Source: Alternaria dauci | Lineage: Eukaryota; Ascomycota; Dothideomycetes; Pleosporales; Pleosporaceae | Assembly (NCBI RefSeq): GCF_042100115.1 | Contig: NC_091273.1 | Location: 2,542,001-2,606,000 of the forward strand | Reading direction: 5' to 3' | Length of the DNA: 64,000 nucleotides | In this document: piece after piece, positions 34,227 through 44,567 of the stretch | Position numbering within the stretch: position 1 is the stretch's first letter | How the letters are laid out: each line of letters begins with the position of its first letter | Program-made: the position numbers and the translations under genes | Notes under the pieces: generated by a model | Databases searched by the model: none | The model's input: the letters and a program-made list of their open reading frames with translations, nothing else | What the model was told of the DNA's origin: nothing

Positions 34227-35721
34227 ATGTCTGAGAAAACCAGTGCGGAAAAGGCAAGGCACAGCGAATAGCAAGGACGAAGAAGCTCCCCACTAATGCA
34301 GAGACAGCCCCCCGAGAGCCCAACGACGGCGCGTGAGCTCGACTTTGACGACGACAACGACACTTTGGCACTCTCGACGCAGGAGAATGCAAAATCGCCG
34401 TCGCCAGGCTCCAAATCGCCCAAGCCCGGCGTGCGCTTCAACGAAGAGGCGACGGAGATTCCGCCCCCGAAGCCGCCGCGGCCAGTCGACCCCCAGGTGC
34501 AGGCGCAGAACACGCTGATTGAGGCGTTCCCCACCGTCGACGCCAATGTCATCAAGGCGGTTCTGGTGGCCAGCGGGGGCAAGGTCGAGCCTGCCTTCAA
34601 CGCGCTGTTGAGTACGTGGCTGCCTGCTGCTAGCATGTGGGTGAGGGGTATAGCTAACGAGCGCAGGCATGTCGGATCCCAACTTCAAGGCCGAAGAAGC
34701 CCCTCCGCCGCAGCCACCGCGACCACAGCCCCGTAGCCAGCTCGAGCAGGACGAGATATACGCGCGGCAGCTGGCCCAGCACTACCAGAGCCAGGGCGGC
34801 CCAGGCGCACAGGGAGGGCATGCATCACGTGGCCAACCGCAGCGACAACGGCCTGGCGAGCCCGACCGGGAGCACAGCTTCTTCGATGGTAGGCTCACAC
34901 GGTGTCGATGTGTGTGTGCTCGCTAACACGAGGGTAGACGACCTCCCCGAGATTCGCAAGAACATCGAACAAGGATTCAAGGAGACCCAGAAGACGGTCA
35001 CAAACTGGATCAGCAACTTCACCAAGAAGCTGGAGGGTGGCGAGATGGACGAGTACGACCGGTACGGCAACGTGCAATACACGGGACGGCAGCCGCCGCC
35101 ACAGCAGAGGCAGAACTTTGGCCCGTCCCAGTCAGATCAGATGTACGGCATCCGCAAGTCGGCTGAACAGCGACGGTCGGCAGACCACAACCGTTATGAC
35201 GCCGATAACCGAGTCATTGGTGACGACTTTGCAAAGCTCGAGCTGAGAGACAACGATGGTATGTTGAGAGTATCATGCGCGCGAACCGCCGCTAACAAGT
35301 CGCAGGGCCTGGCCAGCGATCGTCAAGTCGTCCGCACGCGAACCCCGACCTCTTCAAGCCCACACCCGTATCTCCGCCCCAGAGCGGCCCCGTTGACGAA
35401 GTCGATGCTCTCTACCGCAACCCATCACCCAACAACCAGGGCGGCCAGGGCAAATCGAGCGGCAAGAAATGGCAGCCCCTCACCTCCATCGCCCCCAACC
35501 CAGAGCCCGATGACCACGACCCCTTTTCCCTTGGCGACAGCGATGATGAGGACAAGGACACGAAGAAGCAGGACACAAACCCCCAAGATACCGAGAGACT
35601 GAAGAACGCCGCTCAAAATAGCCCAGGCCCAACAACCACCAAGCTGCGGCCTGCCGAGCGAAGCGGAAGCGTCAGTCAAAAGGACGCTACCATGGAGGCG
35701 TTACTGAAGGAAGCCAAATAA
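34227..35721 (+). CDS. CUE-domain protein (Cue5-like ubiquitin-binding adaptor)
   Basis: Five predicted exons (34227-34253, 34302-34611, 34667-34888, 34938-35258, 35306-35721), about 431 residues. All joins keep frame. The CUE domain lies at about residues 55-110: QNTLIEAFPTVDANVIKAVLVASGGKVEPAFNALL, continuing over the second intron into SMSDPNF. The rest is disordered, rich in Pro, Gln and Asp, with a PEIRKNIEQGFKETQKTVTNWISNF helix and a DPFSLGDSDDE acidic patch. Yeast Cue5 links ubiquitinated cargo to Atg8, and such acidic patches can hold Atg8-interacting motifs. The first intron appears to be GC-AG (AAG|GCAAGG..CACTAATGCAG); the alternative is a start at 34296 within the same frame. Confidence 0.8.
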
Positions 35722-36778
35722 CAAGCCACTTTCCTTCGCCTGATAGGGCATGAGACCACGCAATGCCTTTGTAGATTTGGAGGCCTGGTGTACATCTCGT
35801 CTGCTGCATGCTAGTAGGTAGGATGAGTCTCAACTTTACTTGATCTGTTGGGAGCACTGGTCCTTGATTGCATGTCCTCCCGTATTATCTCTTGACGCTA
35901 ATCTCCCTTAACTTTTGCAGAATGTAGCACGTTTGACTCTTTGAAAACAAGCAAGACATCCACCTACGTACGCGTTGGGCTGGGGTGAGCTTTCGCGTTG
36001 GGCTGGGGGTTTGTTTTTAGAGTTCGATTCATCGATCCTGGAATTGCGCCTTTGAGACCTGAGAAAGCTTTGGGCGCTTGTGAATTCATGGCTGTTACCC
36101 AACGCTTCCCCAAGACTTGGCTTCTGCCTGGCTATGTCAGGCAAGATTGTCTCAGCCCCATCACTGAACATTTTCTAATCATCACGATCTCAGTCCTACC
36201 AGTCAGGTCACAATGTTTACCCTTAGAGTTTTCACTGCTTCCAAGTTCAATCTACGACATGGATCTCGCCGTGTGGATGTTTTGGTTGAGAGGCTGTGAG
36301 GCTACAAGGCTGAACGCTGCCCCCTCGTCAGCTGAACTGTATGTCAGATCGGACCACTAACCATTCACACCAATGGACCTCAGCCTGTCAGCCATGCGCC
36401 GGTCAGCGACACCATTCGTCGCATGTAGTTCGCGCGAAGCGTGATCCTCCCGCAACTAGATCCTTGCGGAAGAATATGATCGATGCTTGGCAGTTCCTCT
36501 CCTCTACGAAAATGGTCCTCCACACCACTCTGCAATGGGCGTGGCTTAGACCATGGCTTCTTGTATGCCTTGATAGCGCGAACTCCATGTCGTAATGGCA
36601 GTTCACCTGATGGTAAGCTGCGTTATTTTTGGGAGATAAGAAATGCTGCGAGTGTAGGCAGACGTCGACTGTGTGCGAAAGCTGAGCATCGTTGTGTATA
36701 AAATGTCATGATTTCTGCTCACATCATCCGTACTACAATCCTACCAACTTCTGCATACATTCGCACACATCATTCATC
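35722..36778. other. Intergenic region upstream of the chloroperoxidase gene
   Basis: About 1.06 kb containing the promoter of the haloperoxidase gene. The 15-mer CGCGTTGGGCTGGGG occurs twice, at 35971 and 35994, as a direct repeat. No other gene is seen. Confidence 0.5.
36697..36703 (+). promoter_or_regulatory. TATA box of the vanadium chloroperoxidase gene
   Basis: TATAAAA lies 82 bp upstream of the start codon and is followed by a C/A-rich leader typical of strongly expressed fungal genes. Confidence 0.6.
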
Positions 36779-38689
36779 ATGGAATCATTCACCCCTATCC
36801 CGCTTCCTCGAATCGAAGAGCCACCCGAGTACAACACAAACTACATCCTCTACTGGCACCATGTCGGCTTGGAACTTAACCGCGTCACACATACCGTCGG
36901 AGGCCCTCAGACTGGCCCACCAGTCTCTGCTAGAGCTCTAGGCATGATCCAGTTGGCTGTACACGATGCCTACTTCTCCATCAAACCCTCGAGCTTCCAG
37001 ACCTTTTTGACGTGCGGTGCCGACAACCCTGACTACGCTCTGCCCGATCTGAACGGCGCCGACGATGCTCGCCAGGCCGTAGCTGGTGCAGCTATTACCA
37101 TGATGTCTATGCTTTACATGAAGCCTGCCACCAACCCTAACCCTGGCTCTGGCGCCACCATCTCCGACAATGCCTATGCACAGCTTCAGTATATCATTGA
37201 CAAGTCAGTAACCGAAGCACCCAGTGGTGTGGATGCAGCATCCAACAGTTTCATCTTCGGAAAAGCAGTCGCCGCTGCCTTCTTCAAACTGCTCTTCCAC
37301 GCCCCAGGTGCCTCGCCAGGCAACTACCGTCCCACACCCGGCCCATACAGGTTCGACGATGAGCCCACCAACCCTGTCAAACTTGTTCCCAGGGACGCAA
37401 ACAAGCCTGATGGTCCTAAGAAGCCTGTCCGCGAGTACCATGGCCCGGTAAAAGACACCCCATGTACGAACTGCATATGAGACATAGACTGACTTTGTAC
37501 ATTGACATTTTAGTTCTATGGCAGAGATGCTAAGCGGTTTGCTACACAGACTGAGCATATAATTGCTGACCCACCCGCCATCCGTTCTGCGGAGGGTGAG
37601 CAAGCTGAATACGATGACGCTCTTCGTGAAGTCATTGCCATGGGCGGAGTTGCCGGTCTCAACTCCACCAAGCGCAGTCCCTTTCAGACAACTCAAGGCC
37701 TATTCTGGGCCTACGATGGCCCCAAATTGATCGGCACGCCGCCTAGACTTTACAACCAGATTGTCCGCCGCATTGCAGTGACATACAAGAATGAGCAAGA
37801 CTTGGCCAACAGCGAAGTCAATAACGCAGATTTTGCCCGTCTCCTTGCTCTGGTCAATGTAGCCTGTGCCGATGCAGGCATCTTCTCTTGGAAAGAGAAA
37901 TGGGAATTTGAATACTGGCGTCCACTCTCTGGTGTCCGTAGCGACAACTTGCGCGATCCAAAGCGTCCAGATCGTGGCGACCCCTTTTGGCTTACCCTCG
38001 GCGCCCCAAACACAAACACAGACGATATTCCTTTCAAACCCCCCTTCCCCGCCTACCCCTCCGGCCATGCGACATTTGGCGGCGCCGTCTTCCAAATGGT
38101 GCGTCGCTACTACAACGGGCGCGTCGGAACCTGGAGGGACGACGAAAACGACACCATTGCCATCGACATGGTAGTATCCGAAGAGCTCAACGGACTAAGC
38201 CGCGACCTCCGCCAACCCTACAATCCCAAAGAGCCTATTACCGATCAACCAGGCACCGTACGCACACGTGTCCCGCGCCACTTCTCTTCCGTCTGGGAGA
38301 TGATGTTCGAGAACGCAATCTCACGCATCTTCCTCGGCGTGCACTGGCGCTTCGACGCTGCAGCCGCAAAGGACATTTTGATTCCCACGACGAAAAAGGA
38401 TGTTTATGCCGTAGACAACAATGGTGCTTCGCTGTTCCAGAATATTGAGGATGTCAAGTATACGACGAAGGGGACGAGGCAGGGCCATGATGGGCTGTTC
38501 CCGATAGGAGGTGTGCCGTTGGGTATTGAGATTGCGAATGAGATTTTTGATACGGGGCTGAGGCCGACGCCCCCGGAGAAACAGCCAGTGCCGCAGCCTC
38601 CGTTCCAGCAGAGCGGACCGAGCCAGGAGGGGTGGGAGAAGGCGGGGGTTGAGGAGCAGGTCCCTGTGATGGACGATGTTACTCCGTGA
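36779..38689 (+). CDS. Vanadium-dependent chloroperoxidase
   Basis: Two exons (36779-37447, 37514-38689), 614 residues, close to the 609 of the Curvularia inaequalis enzyme, which it resembles throughout. The 66-bp intron (GTAAAA..TTTTAG, phase 0) joins REYHGP to [12 protein letters not shown]. All vanadate-binding residues are visible: Lys about 352 and Arg about 359 in [13 protein letters not shown], Ser-Gly-His about 406-408 in [11 protein letters not shown], Arg about 494 and the axial His about 500 in [13 protein letters not shown]. Such enzymes oxidise halides with H2O2 to hypohalous acid. There is no N-terminal signal peptide. Start is [10 protein letters not shown], 82 bp after a TATA box; an upstream in-frame Met is in the leader. 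Confidence 0.96.
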
Positions 38690-38989
38690 GATGGATTGAG
38701 ATGGTTGTTGTGAAGTTTTCTGCGTTCTGCCTGATTCAACGAATGAGTTTCGGTGGGTTTATAGATATAGCTTTGCCATTTAGCATATTTGCTCGTCGAA
38801 TACATGTACTGCAGGATACACAGATCTTTGGCTTGCGAAGCAGCACCGTTCTTCTGAAGTGAAAGTGACATAGGATACGTCCAGATGGCATGATACATGG
38901 CGAGTACGACTTGGGAAAGAGAGTAATTATACGAAAGGACGCCCAGGTTGCGGGAACTCCACACAATAGTCATGTGTTGAAGTTCCGTT
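38690..38989. other. Convergent intergenic region
   Basis: 300 bp between the 3' ends of the haloperoxidase and MFS transporter genes; only 3' UTR sequence is expected. Confidence 0.5.
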
Positions 38990-40769
38990 CTACTCTCTGG
39001 CCTTTACGACAGTGGGTTCCTTCCGCCACGCTGCAAGACTTGCGAGCAGAGCCACACCGCTGACAATAGAGCAAACGACAAGAGTCTCGTTGAACGCATC
39101 CGTGTACGTCTGGCGAACGGCGAGGGTCGCGTCTGGCGAAAGAGTACGCATAGACTCAGCAAGCGATCCCAATTGCGCAGCACTAGTAACCATCGGATCC
39201 AGAAGCTGCCGACGCTGTTTGACACCCAGGATAGCTGTTGATGCAGCGATACCGATACTTCCCCCTAGCACACGCACCTGAGCCATGATGCCTTGCGCGA
39301 CCGCCCTATCGCGCCGCTCGGCTTCAACGGTTGCAAGTAAAGTGGAGTTGCTAACAGTCAAGCCGAAACCGAAGCCGAGGAAGACTTGTAGCCCGTAGGC
39401 TCGAGCTTGTGGAGCGACCGTATTGCTCAGTGTAGACAGAGATGCGGCTCCAACCAGCATAAGAGCAGCACCGACGACGTTGATGGGGAACGTGTTGTTT
39501 CTCTTACTCGAAGCCGCACCAGCGATAGTCGTTCCGATAGCAGAAGCACCAAGCATCGGTAGCAAAGCTATACCCGATTCAATAGCGCCTTTTCCGTTGA
39601 CCACCTGGAAGCGTGTCGGCAGCGAGTATATGATGAAGAAATATGGGAAGCCCGTTAGCATCGTCGTGATGACTGCTGATACGTAGACTCTGTTCTTAGC
39701 GAGGCGCATTGGGAAGAGGGCGCCGATGGTGTCAGGCCAGCGCTTTGCAACAAACCACTCCCAGGCCAATAGCGCGACGAAGCAGAGGACACCAATGGTC
39801 AGCGGAGCGATAAACAGTGCAGACGACCAGACGGCGTTATCCAAGAGGACGTGGATCCCAGCTTGCTGGAAAGCAATTACAAAAGGTACGGAAAAAGCAA
39901 TCAAGAGAAGGAAACCAAAGATATCCATCTGCTTAAAGCTGCGGCGCTGGAAGCCTCGGATCTGGGCCTTTTCGGACCATGCTGCAACGAAAAGAATAAG
40001 CGGGATGATTCCAACGGGAGCGTTCACCCAGAAAACCCATCGCCAGGACGTATAGTTCGTTATGACACCGCCTAATACTGGGCCCAAGATGCCTGCCATC
40101 GCAATAATGGCACCTGCCAAAGCACCAATCATCTTGGACATGCGCGGCGATGCAATCTCAGTAAGAGTAACGAACCCCACTGAGTACAAGCCTGAACCGC
40201 CCACTCCTTGTAGCGCACGCATAGCTATGAGCTGATCGAGACTTTGGGCGAAGCCACAGCCGAGCGAGAAAGCGAGGAAGATTACGAAGGCACCAATATA
40301 GGCGTTTCGGCGACCGATCACGTCTGAGAGGCTTGCAAAGATGGCAGTGCAGCCAACGTAGGCAAGTGTGTACTAGATGTGGGAACACGAAGTCAGTACG
40401 TTTCTCACCTACAGTTCATACGGGAAGACTTACGGACAAGGCGACCCAATTGACCTTCGATAAAGAGTGGAATTCGACTCCAACTGTGTAGAGGGCAGTT
40501 GCGATGATAGATGTGTCCAGGAACGATAAGAAGAGCCCAATGCAGATACTAGATGATGTGCCGTCAGTCAAAGGATAAGAAAGGCAGCCCTGGTGACGTT
40601 ACCTGCTATACAACGACACGAGTTTCCATGTTGCAACATCAGGGGCTGTGGTAGGTCCTGCTGCGGTGGTATCAGACTCAGTATTCATCCGAGCCTGCTC
40701 ATCGTCGCCAATGGCGATACTGGCTGGGGCCAGGGCCGTCCGGGTACATGGTGCTTTCTCAACGTCCAT
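38990..40769 (-). CDS. MFS transporter, DHA2-like multidrug/toxin exporter
   Basis: Three exons (40769-40603, 40548-40434, 40372-38990), 554 residues. After a ~50-residue polar cytosolic N-terminus come about 14 hydrophobic segments, the number typical of DHA2 exporters. Visible signatures are SFLDTSIIATALYTVGVEF in TM1, the loop motif FASLSDVIGRRNAY, MRALQGVGGSGLYS, and the motif-C-like GILGPVLGGVITNYTSWRWVFWVNAPVG. Introns are 54 and 61 bp with clean phases. The enzyme class exports small toxic molecules through the plasma membrane by proton antiport (family knowledge). It is convergent with the chloroperoxidase gene. An in-frame Met at 40799 would add ten residues. Confidence 0.92.
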
Positions 40770-40799
40770 GGTTGAGTTGTGTATGCAGCTTTCGGCCAA

Positions 40800-41441
40800 G
40801 CCCTTACGCCGTCGTGTAGACTAAAAGTGCTTCCCTAGGACACTTCTCATTGTGAAGGAGCCTTCGGACCAGGTACCAGTGTGAATGGGATCCGGACGTG
40901 GAGTTCTAATGAACCTACGGTTTTAGGCTGTGCCGCTTTATATAACGTTTCGTGATTCTTTGTTGCGGCGTAGTAGTGAAACGGTTCTGTACAACGTCGC
41001 CGCAATTGATGTGCCAACTATGAGGTGCATGAACCACCCCTACGGTCGTACCTAGACTTAAGAAGCATTCATGACGTTGGGATATCTTAGCCTGGCTGCA
41101 AGCCTATGCGATCGTATGCCTCGCGTCTAATATTGTCAAATGTGTCCCTTGCTGGCTTCTCCAACGTCGCACAGCTTGTACATTAGCAACCGTGGGAATT
41201 CATCAGAGCGCGCTAATATGCCCGGGTGGTCAGACAGGTGGGACATCTGCTTTTTAGGTTTGGGTCGCTGCGGGTCACTTTCGGTTTTCCCAGCCGAGTC
41301 TTCTTGCGGGGTAATAATGATGCTGATTTGTTCCTCGGTATACGAAAATATGTCCAATATGTGGAGTGCGCAAACTAGCACCCAGTAAGCTGCTACTTCT
41401 CCGGGGGCCTAAATATTCCAATATAATGTATGTCGGAGCTG
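40800..41441. other. Intergenic region
   Basis: About 640 bp holding the MFS promoter and the 3' end of the DNA glycosylase gene. No other feature is seen. Confidence 0.5.
40937..40944 (-). promoter_or_regulatory. TATA box candidate of the MFS gene
   Basis: TATATAAA on the minus strand about 170 bp upstream of the transporter ATG, the only such element in this promoter. Confidence 0.45.
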
Positions 41442-42161
41442 TCAACAATCTTTCTCTCGCCTCCATTCCAGATACGGTATCAGCTCCTTATCGGTCGGCA
41501 CAACTCTCTTCCATTCGGGCTCGATCTCATCCGTAGATTCGATACCCCTCAATCGGTCGCGACAGAAAATGCGATAGCTATCCAGTGCATAGGCGCCCAT
41601 ACCCGGCAGATGCGCAATCTCCCAGCCTTCTCTTTCATCGTCAGGCCCTAGGATCTCTCCAGGCTTGACATCGGCACCACAACCATGATTTGGGTAATGC
41701 AGCCTCCTGTATCGTCGCTCTTTGCATGGAGGAGCCGAGAGCCAGGTTTTCGCCAGTGCTATGAGGCGAGCTGCTCGAATCCGGTGGAGGCCAATCGGCT
41801 GTAGCATTGCAATCAAGTCCTCCAAAGACGCGGCGGACAGCTCATTTGGTGAAGGGTAGGCTGCGAGTATCTTGAAAAGAACTGGGCGTGCCATCTGGCC
41901 ACGAGTTTGATTCCATAGGATCACCTGGACTACTAGTGCGTACAGGCTGTCACATATCCGCTCCTGGATGAGGCCATACTTTGCAGGCTGAAGCTGGAAA
42001 GGGAGATCTGGAGGTTCTGGTATCACCGCCGGGTGGTCTTTGGTATCTATCCGCGTAGATGTCTTTTTTGGGGTTTTGCGCGTCTTAGGTGCGACTTTGG
42101 TCTTTCGCTTCTCTTGTGGAGCATCCGAAGCTACACGACGGCTTCGCAGGGTGACTGGCAT
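41442..42161 (-). CDS. MBD4-like HhH-GPD DNA glycosylase (no MBD)
   Basis: Intronless, 239 residues. A basic N-terminal tail of ~45 residues (Lys/Arg/Thr-rich, likely nuclear targeting and DNA contact) precedes a glycosylase domain matching the MBD4 catalytic domain: LYALVVQVILWNQTRGQMARPVLFKIL, LQPIGLHRIRAARLIALAKTWL, then the helix-hairpin-helix LPGMGAYALDSYRIFCRD with the catalytic Asp directly before SYRIFC, and a C-terminal PTDKELIPYLEWRRE. Compared with MBD4 it has an insertion of ~25 residues (RRLHYPNHGCGADVKPGE...) before the hairpin. MBD4 removes thymine or uracil opposite guanine. No methyl-binding domain is present. Confidence 0.9.
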   Translation of the reverse strand: MPVTLRSRRVASDAPQEKRKTKVAPKTRKTPKKTSTRIDTKDHPAVIPEPPDLPFQLQPAKYGLIQERICDSLYALVVQVILWNQTRGQMARPVLFKILAAYPSPNELSAASLEDLIAMLQPIGLHRIRAARLIALAKTWLSAPPCKERRYRRLHYPNHGCGADVKPGEILGPDDEREGWEIAHLPGMGAYALDSYRIFCRDRLRGIESTDEIEPEWKRVVPTDKELIPYLEWRREKDC

Positions 42162-42587
42162 AACCAGGTATTGAATTCAATCGTCAGATATAAAATATTG
42201 AGCATGCTCAGATGCGCTCCTCAAACAGCGCACCATTCTGGCGGCCAAAGTCCTATATGGAAAGCTTGCAGCCGGTTCCATGACGCTAATGCGAAGTCGA
42301 TGACGTAACGCGTTATCGAACCGCGCCATCAAGCCAAACCCCTGTCAGGTTAGAACTCCAGTGCATGGTTTTAGAGAGTGTTTCAAATGAGTGTAGATGT
42401 ACTGTCGAAAGTGAAACGCAGCTTCCCAGCTAGAAATGAGGGTGCTCTGACATAATCCTCATTGTTCGATACCGCCCCCACCCATTCCCGGCCCACTCGG
42501 CAAGAACCCGGCACCACATCGGACCCGGCAACAGGCTTCCAAACCTCAATTCAATGCCGCACTCCGCAACTCAAACAACAAACAAAC
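42162..42587. promoter_or_regulatory. Divergent promoter region (DNA glycosylase / atg22)
   Basis: 426 bp between divergent start codons. The last ~100 bp before atg22 are rich in C and A. No clear TATA box. Confidence 0.45.
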
Positions 42588-44480
42588 ATGTCCTTCGACC
42601 TGGACGATGACGAAACGCTCATATCCATCTCTCACATTGAGAGATATGAAGGCGAAGATACGAGTCCTACTACCGACCGCGAGTTGAAAGCTTGGTATGC
42701 CTATCCAATCGCAGCCGAAGTCTTTGCTGTAGTCGCAGTGGTACGTCATAGCCCTCTCCCTCACCAAATACCAACACAACCTCCTTTGTTTTGAGTATTC
42801 CTTGCTGAAAGGTACCAGGGTGCATTTCTCCCAGTAATTCTCGAGCAACTCGCAAGAGAAAATGGCGTTTTCTTCTCCGATCACTCGACGCCGTGTGTTG
42901 ATCATTCCGCATCCGGAAGACTCCGGACACGCGAAAATGCAGGCCAGAAAGCCCAAGGAGGAGACTCTGAGCAATGCATGGTGAGGTATCTTGGGAGAGA
43001 TATGTCAACGAGCAGCTTTGCAATGTATACCTTCTCTACGGCTGTATTGCTCCAGGCTGTGGTCTTGATATGTTTTAGTTCCTTTGCTGATCATGGTAAG
43101 TAGTAGTGTTCAACGATTCAACTTTCACTAACGATATGACTAGGCCCGTACCGCAAGAAGATGCTCATGTTCACATCATACATGGGCGCACTAGCGAGTT
43201 GTCTCTTCATCTTCATCTCGCCATCACTGTATTACCTGGCTCCAATCCTAGTAATCGTTGGCGTTTCAAGTCTAGGCTGTTCGTTCGTTCTGCTGAATGC
43301 ATTTTTACCACTACTCGTCGCCAACCATCCAGATAACAACACAACCGGAAAATCATTCACGTCTGATTCAGCATCAGATCTCGAGCTAGAGTCCCTGGAT
43401 CCTTCGAGTCGATCTCATTCGTCTGCGCACCATCATTTCGACACGAATCGATTGAAGCGCGATTTAGAGCGAAGCGCGCAAATCTCAAGCAAAGGCGTAG
43501 GCTATGGTTACATGTCCGCTGTTTTCGTACAGGTCTTGGCCATTTTGATCATCTATCTCTTCAGCAAAACCAGCCTTGCAAAAACATCGCCCAGTCTCTC
43601 CATTCGGGTGATTCTATTCATGGTGGGCTTGTGGTGGGCTGTCTTCTCTATTCCAACGCTACTGTGGCTACGTCCGAGACCAGGTCCTCCGCTACCCACC
43701 CAAGATAGCCAGAGTTTCACCGGACGGAAGTCGTCGAGACTAAGAACGTTTTTGTTCTACACGTCCTTTTCTTTGCGTAGCTTCTGGGGAACACTCAGGA
43801 GAGCGATAAAACTACGACAGACGCTGCTCTTTCTGATATCGTGGTTCCTGCTGTCAGATGCAGTAGCGACGATATCTGGAACTGCAGTCCTCTTCGCACG
43901 CACAGAGCTGCATATGGGCACCATCGCCATCGCGCTACTCTCCATAACATCTATCGGATCCGGCATCATAGGTGCGTTCGCATGGCCGCATGTGCAGAGG
44001 CGCTATGGTTTACAGCCAAAGACGGTCCTACTGTGCTGTGTAGCGGGCATGGAAATCATCCCTTTGTACGGGTTACTCGGATTCATCCCTGCGTTCAAGA
44101 GCCTGGGGTTCATTGGTTTGCAGAAAGCGTGGGAAATATACCCCATTGCCGTTATCCATGGAATTGTCATGGGTGGTATATCGTCGTATGCGCGATCCGT
44201 ATATGCTCCGTTGATTCCAGAGGGCAGTGAGGCTGCATTCTTTGCGTTATATGCTGTTACAGACAAGGGTAGCAGTGCTTTCGGTCCAGCGCTTGTAGGT
44301 TGGATTGTTGACCAGGCGGGTACAATCCGCCCTGCCTTCATCTTCCTAGCTGTCTTGGTAGTCCTACCAGCACCACTTTTGTGGCGGTTGGATGTCGAGA
44401 AGGGGAGGGAAGACGCGCGTGCCATGGCAGACGGAGATGTGAAAGGACGGGGGATGTATGAGAGGGTTCGTGAAGAATAA
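42588..44480 (+). CDS. atg22: Autophagy-related protein 22 (vacuolar amino-acid effluxer)
   Basis: Three exons (42588-42740, 42819-43095, 43144-44480), about 588 residues. Introns are 78 and 48 bp. The N-terminus has the Atg22 hallmark [36 protein letters not shown], split by intron 1. Around twelve transmembrane segments follow, interrupted by a Ser/His-rich cytosolic loop (about residues 205-245) and LERSAQISSKGVGYGYMSAV. The late motifs PLYGLLGF, GGISSYARSVYAPLIPEGSEAAFFALYAVTDKGSSAFGPALVG are typical of Atg22. It exports amino acids from the vacuole after autophagic breakdown. The 3' end lies 88 bp from the convergent MFAP1 gene. Confidence 0.92.
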
Positions 44481-44567
44481 GGAGCCGACAATCGGAGTCG
44501 GTGGGTATGATATTCCGTAGATGATAGTACGCCGTCCAATGCTGTGAACGCCAAACGATGATATTTC

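Noticed and set aside
36018..36040. Box-B-like GTTCGATTC word
   Set aside because: No matching box A or cloverleaf arms around it, so not a tRNA.
28079..40769. Classical secondary-metabolite cluster
   Set aside because: No PKS, NRPS, terpene cyclase or DMATS gene, and a housekeeping CUE gene interrupts the set.
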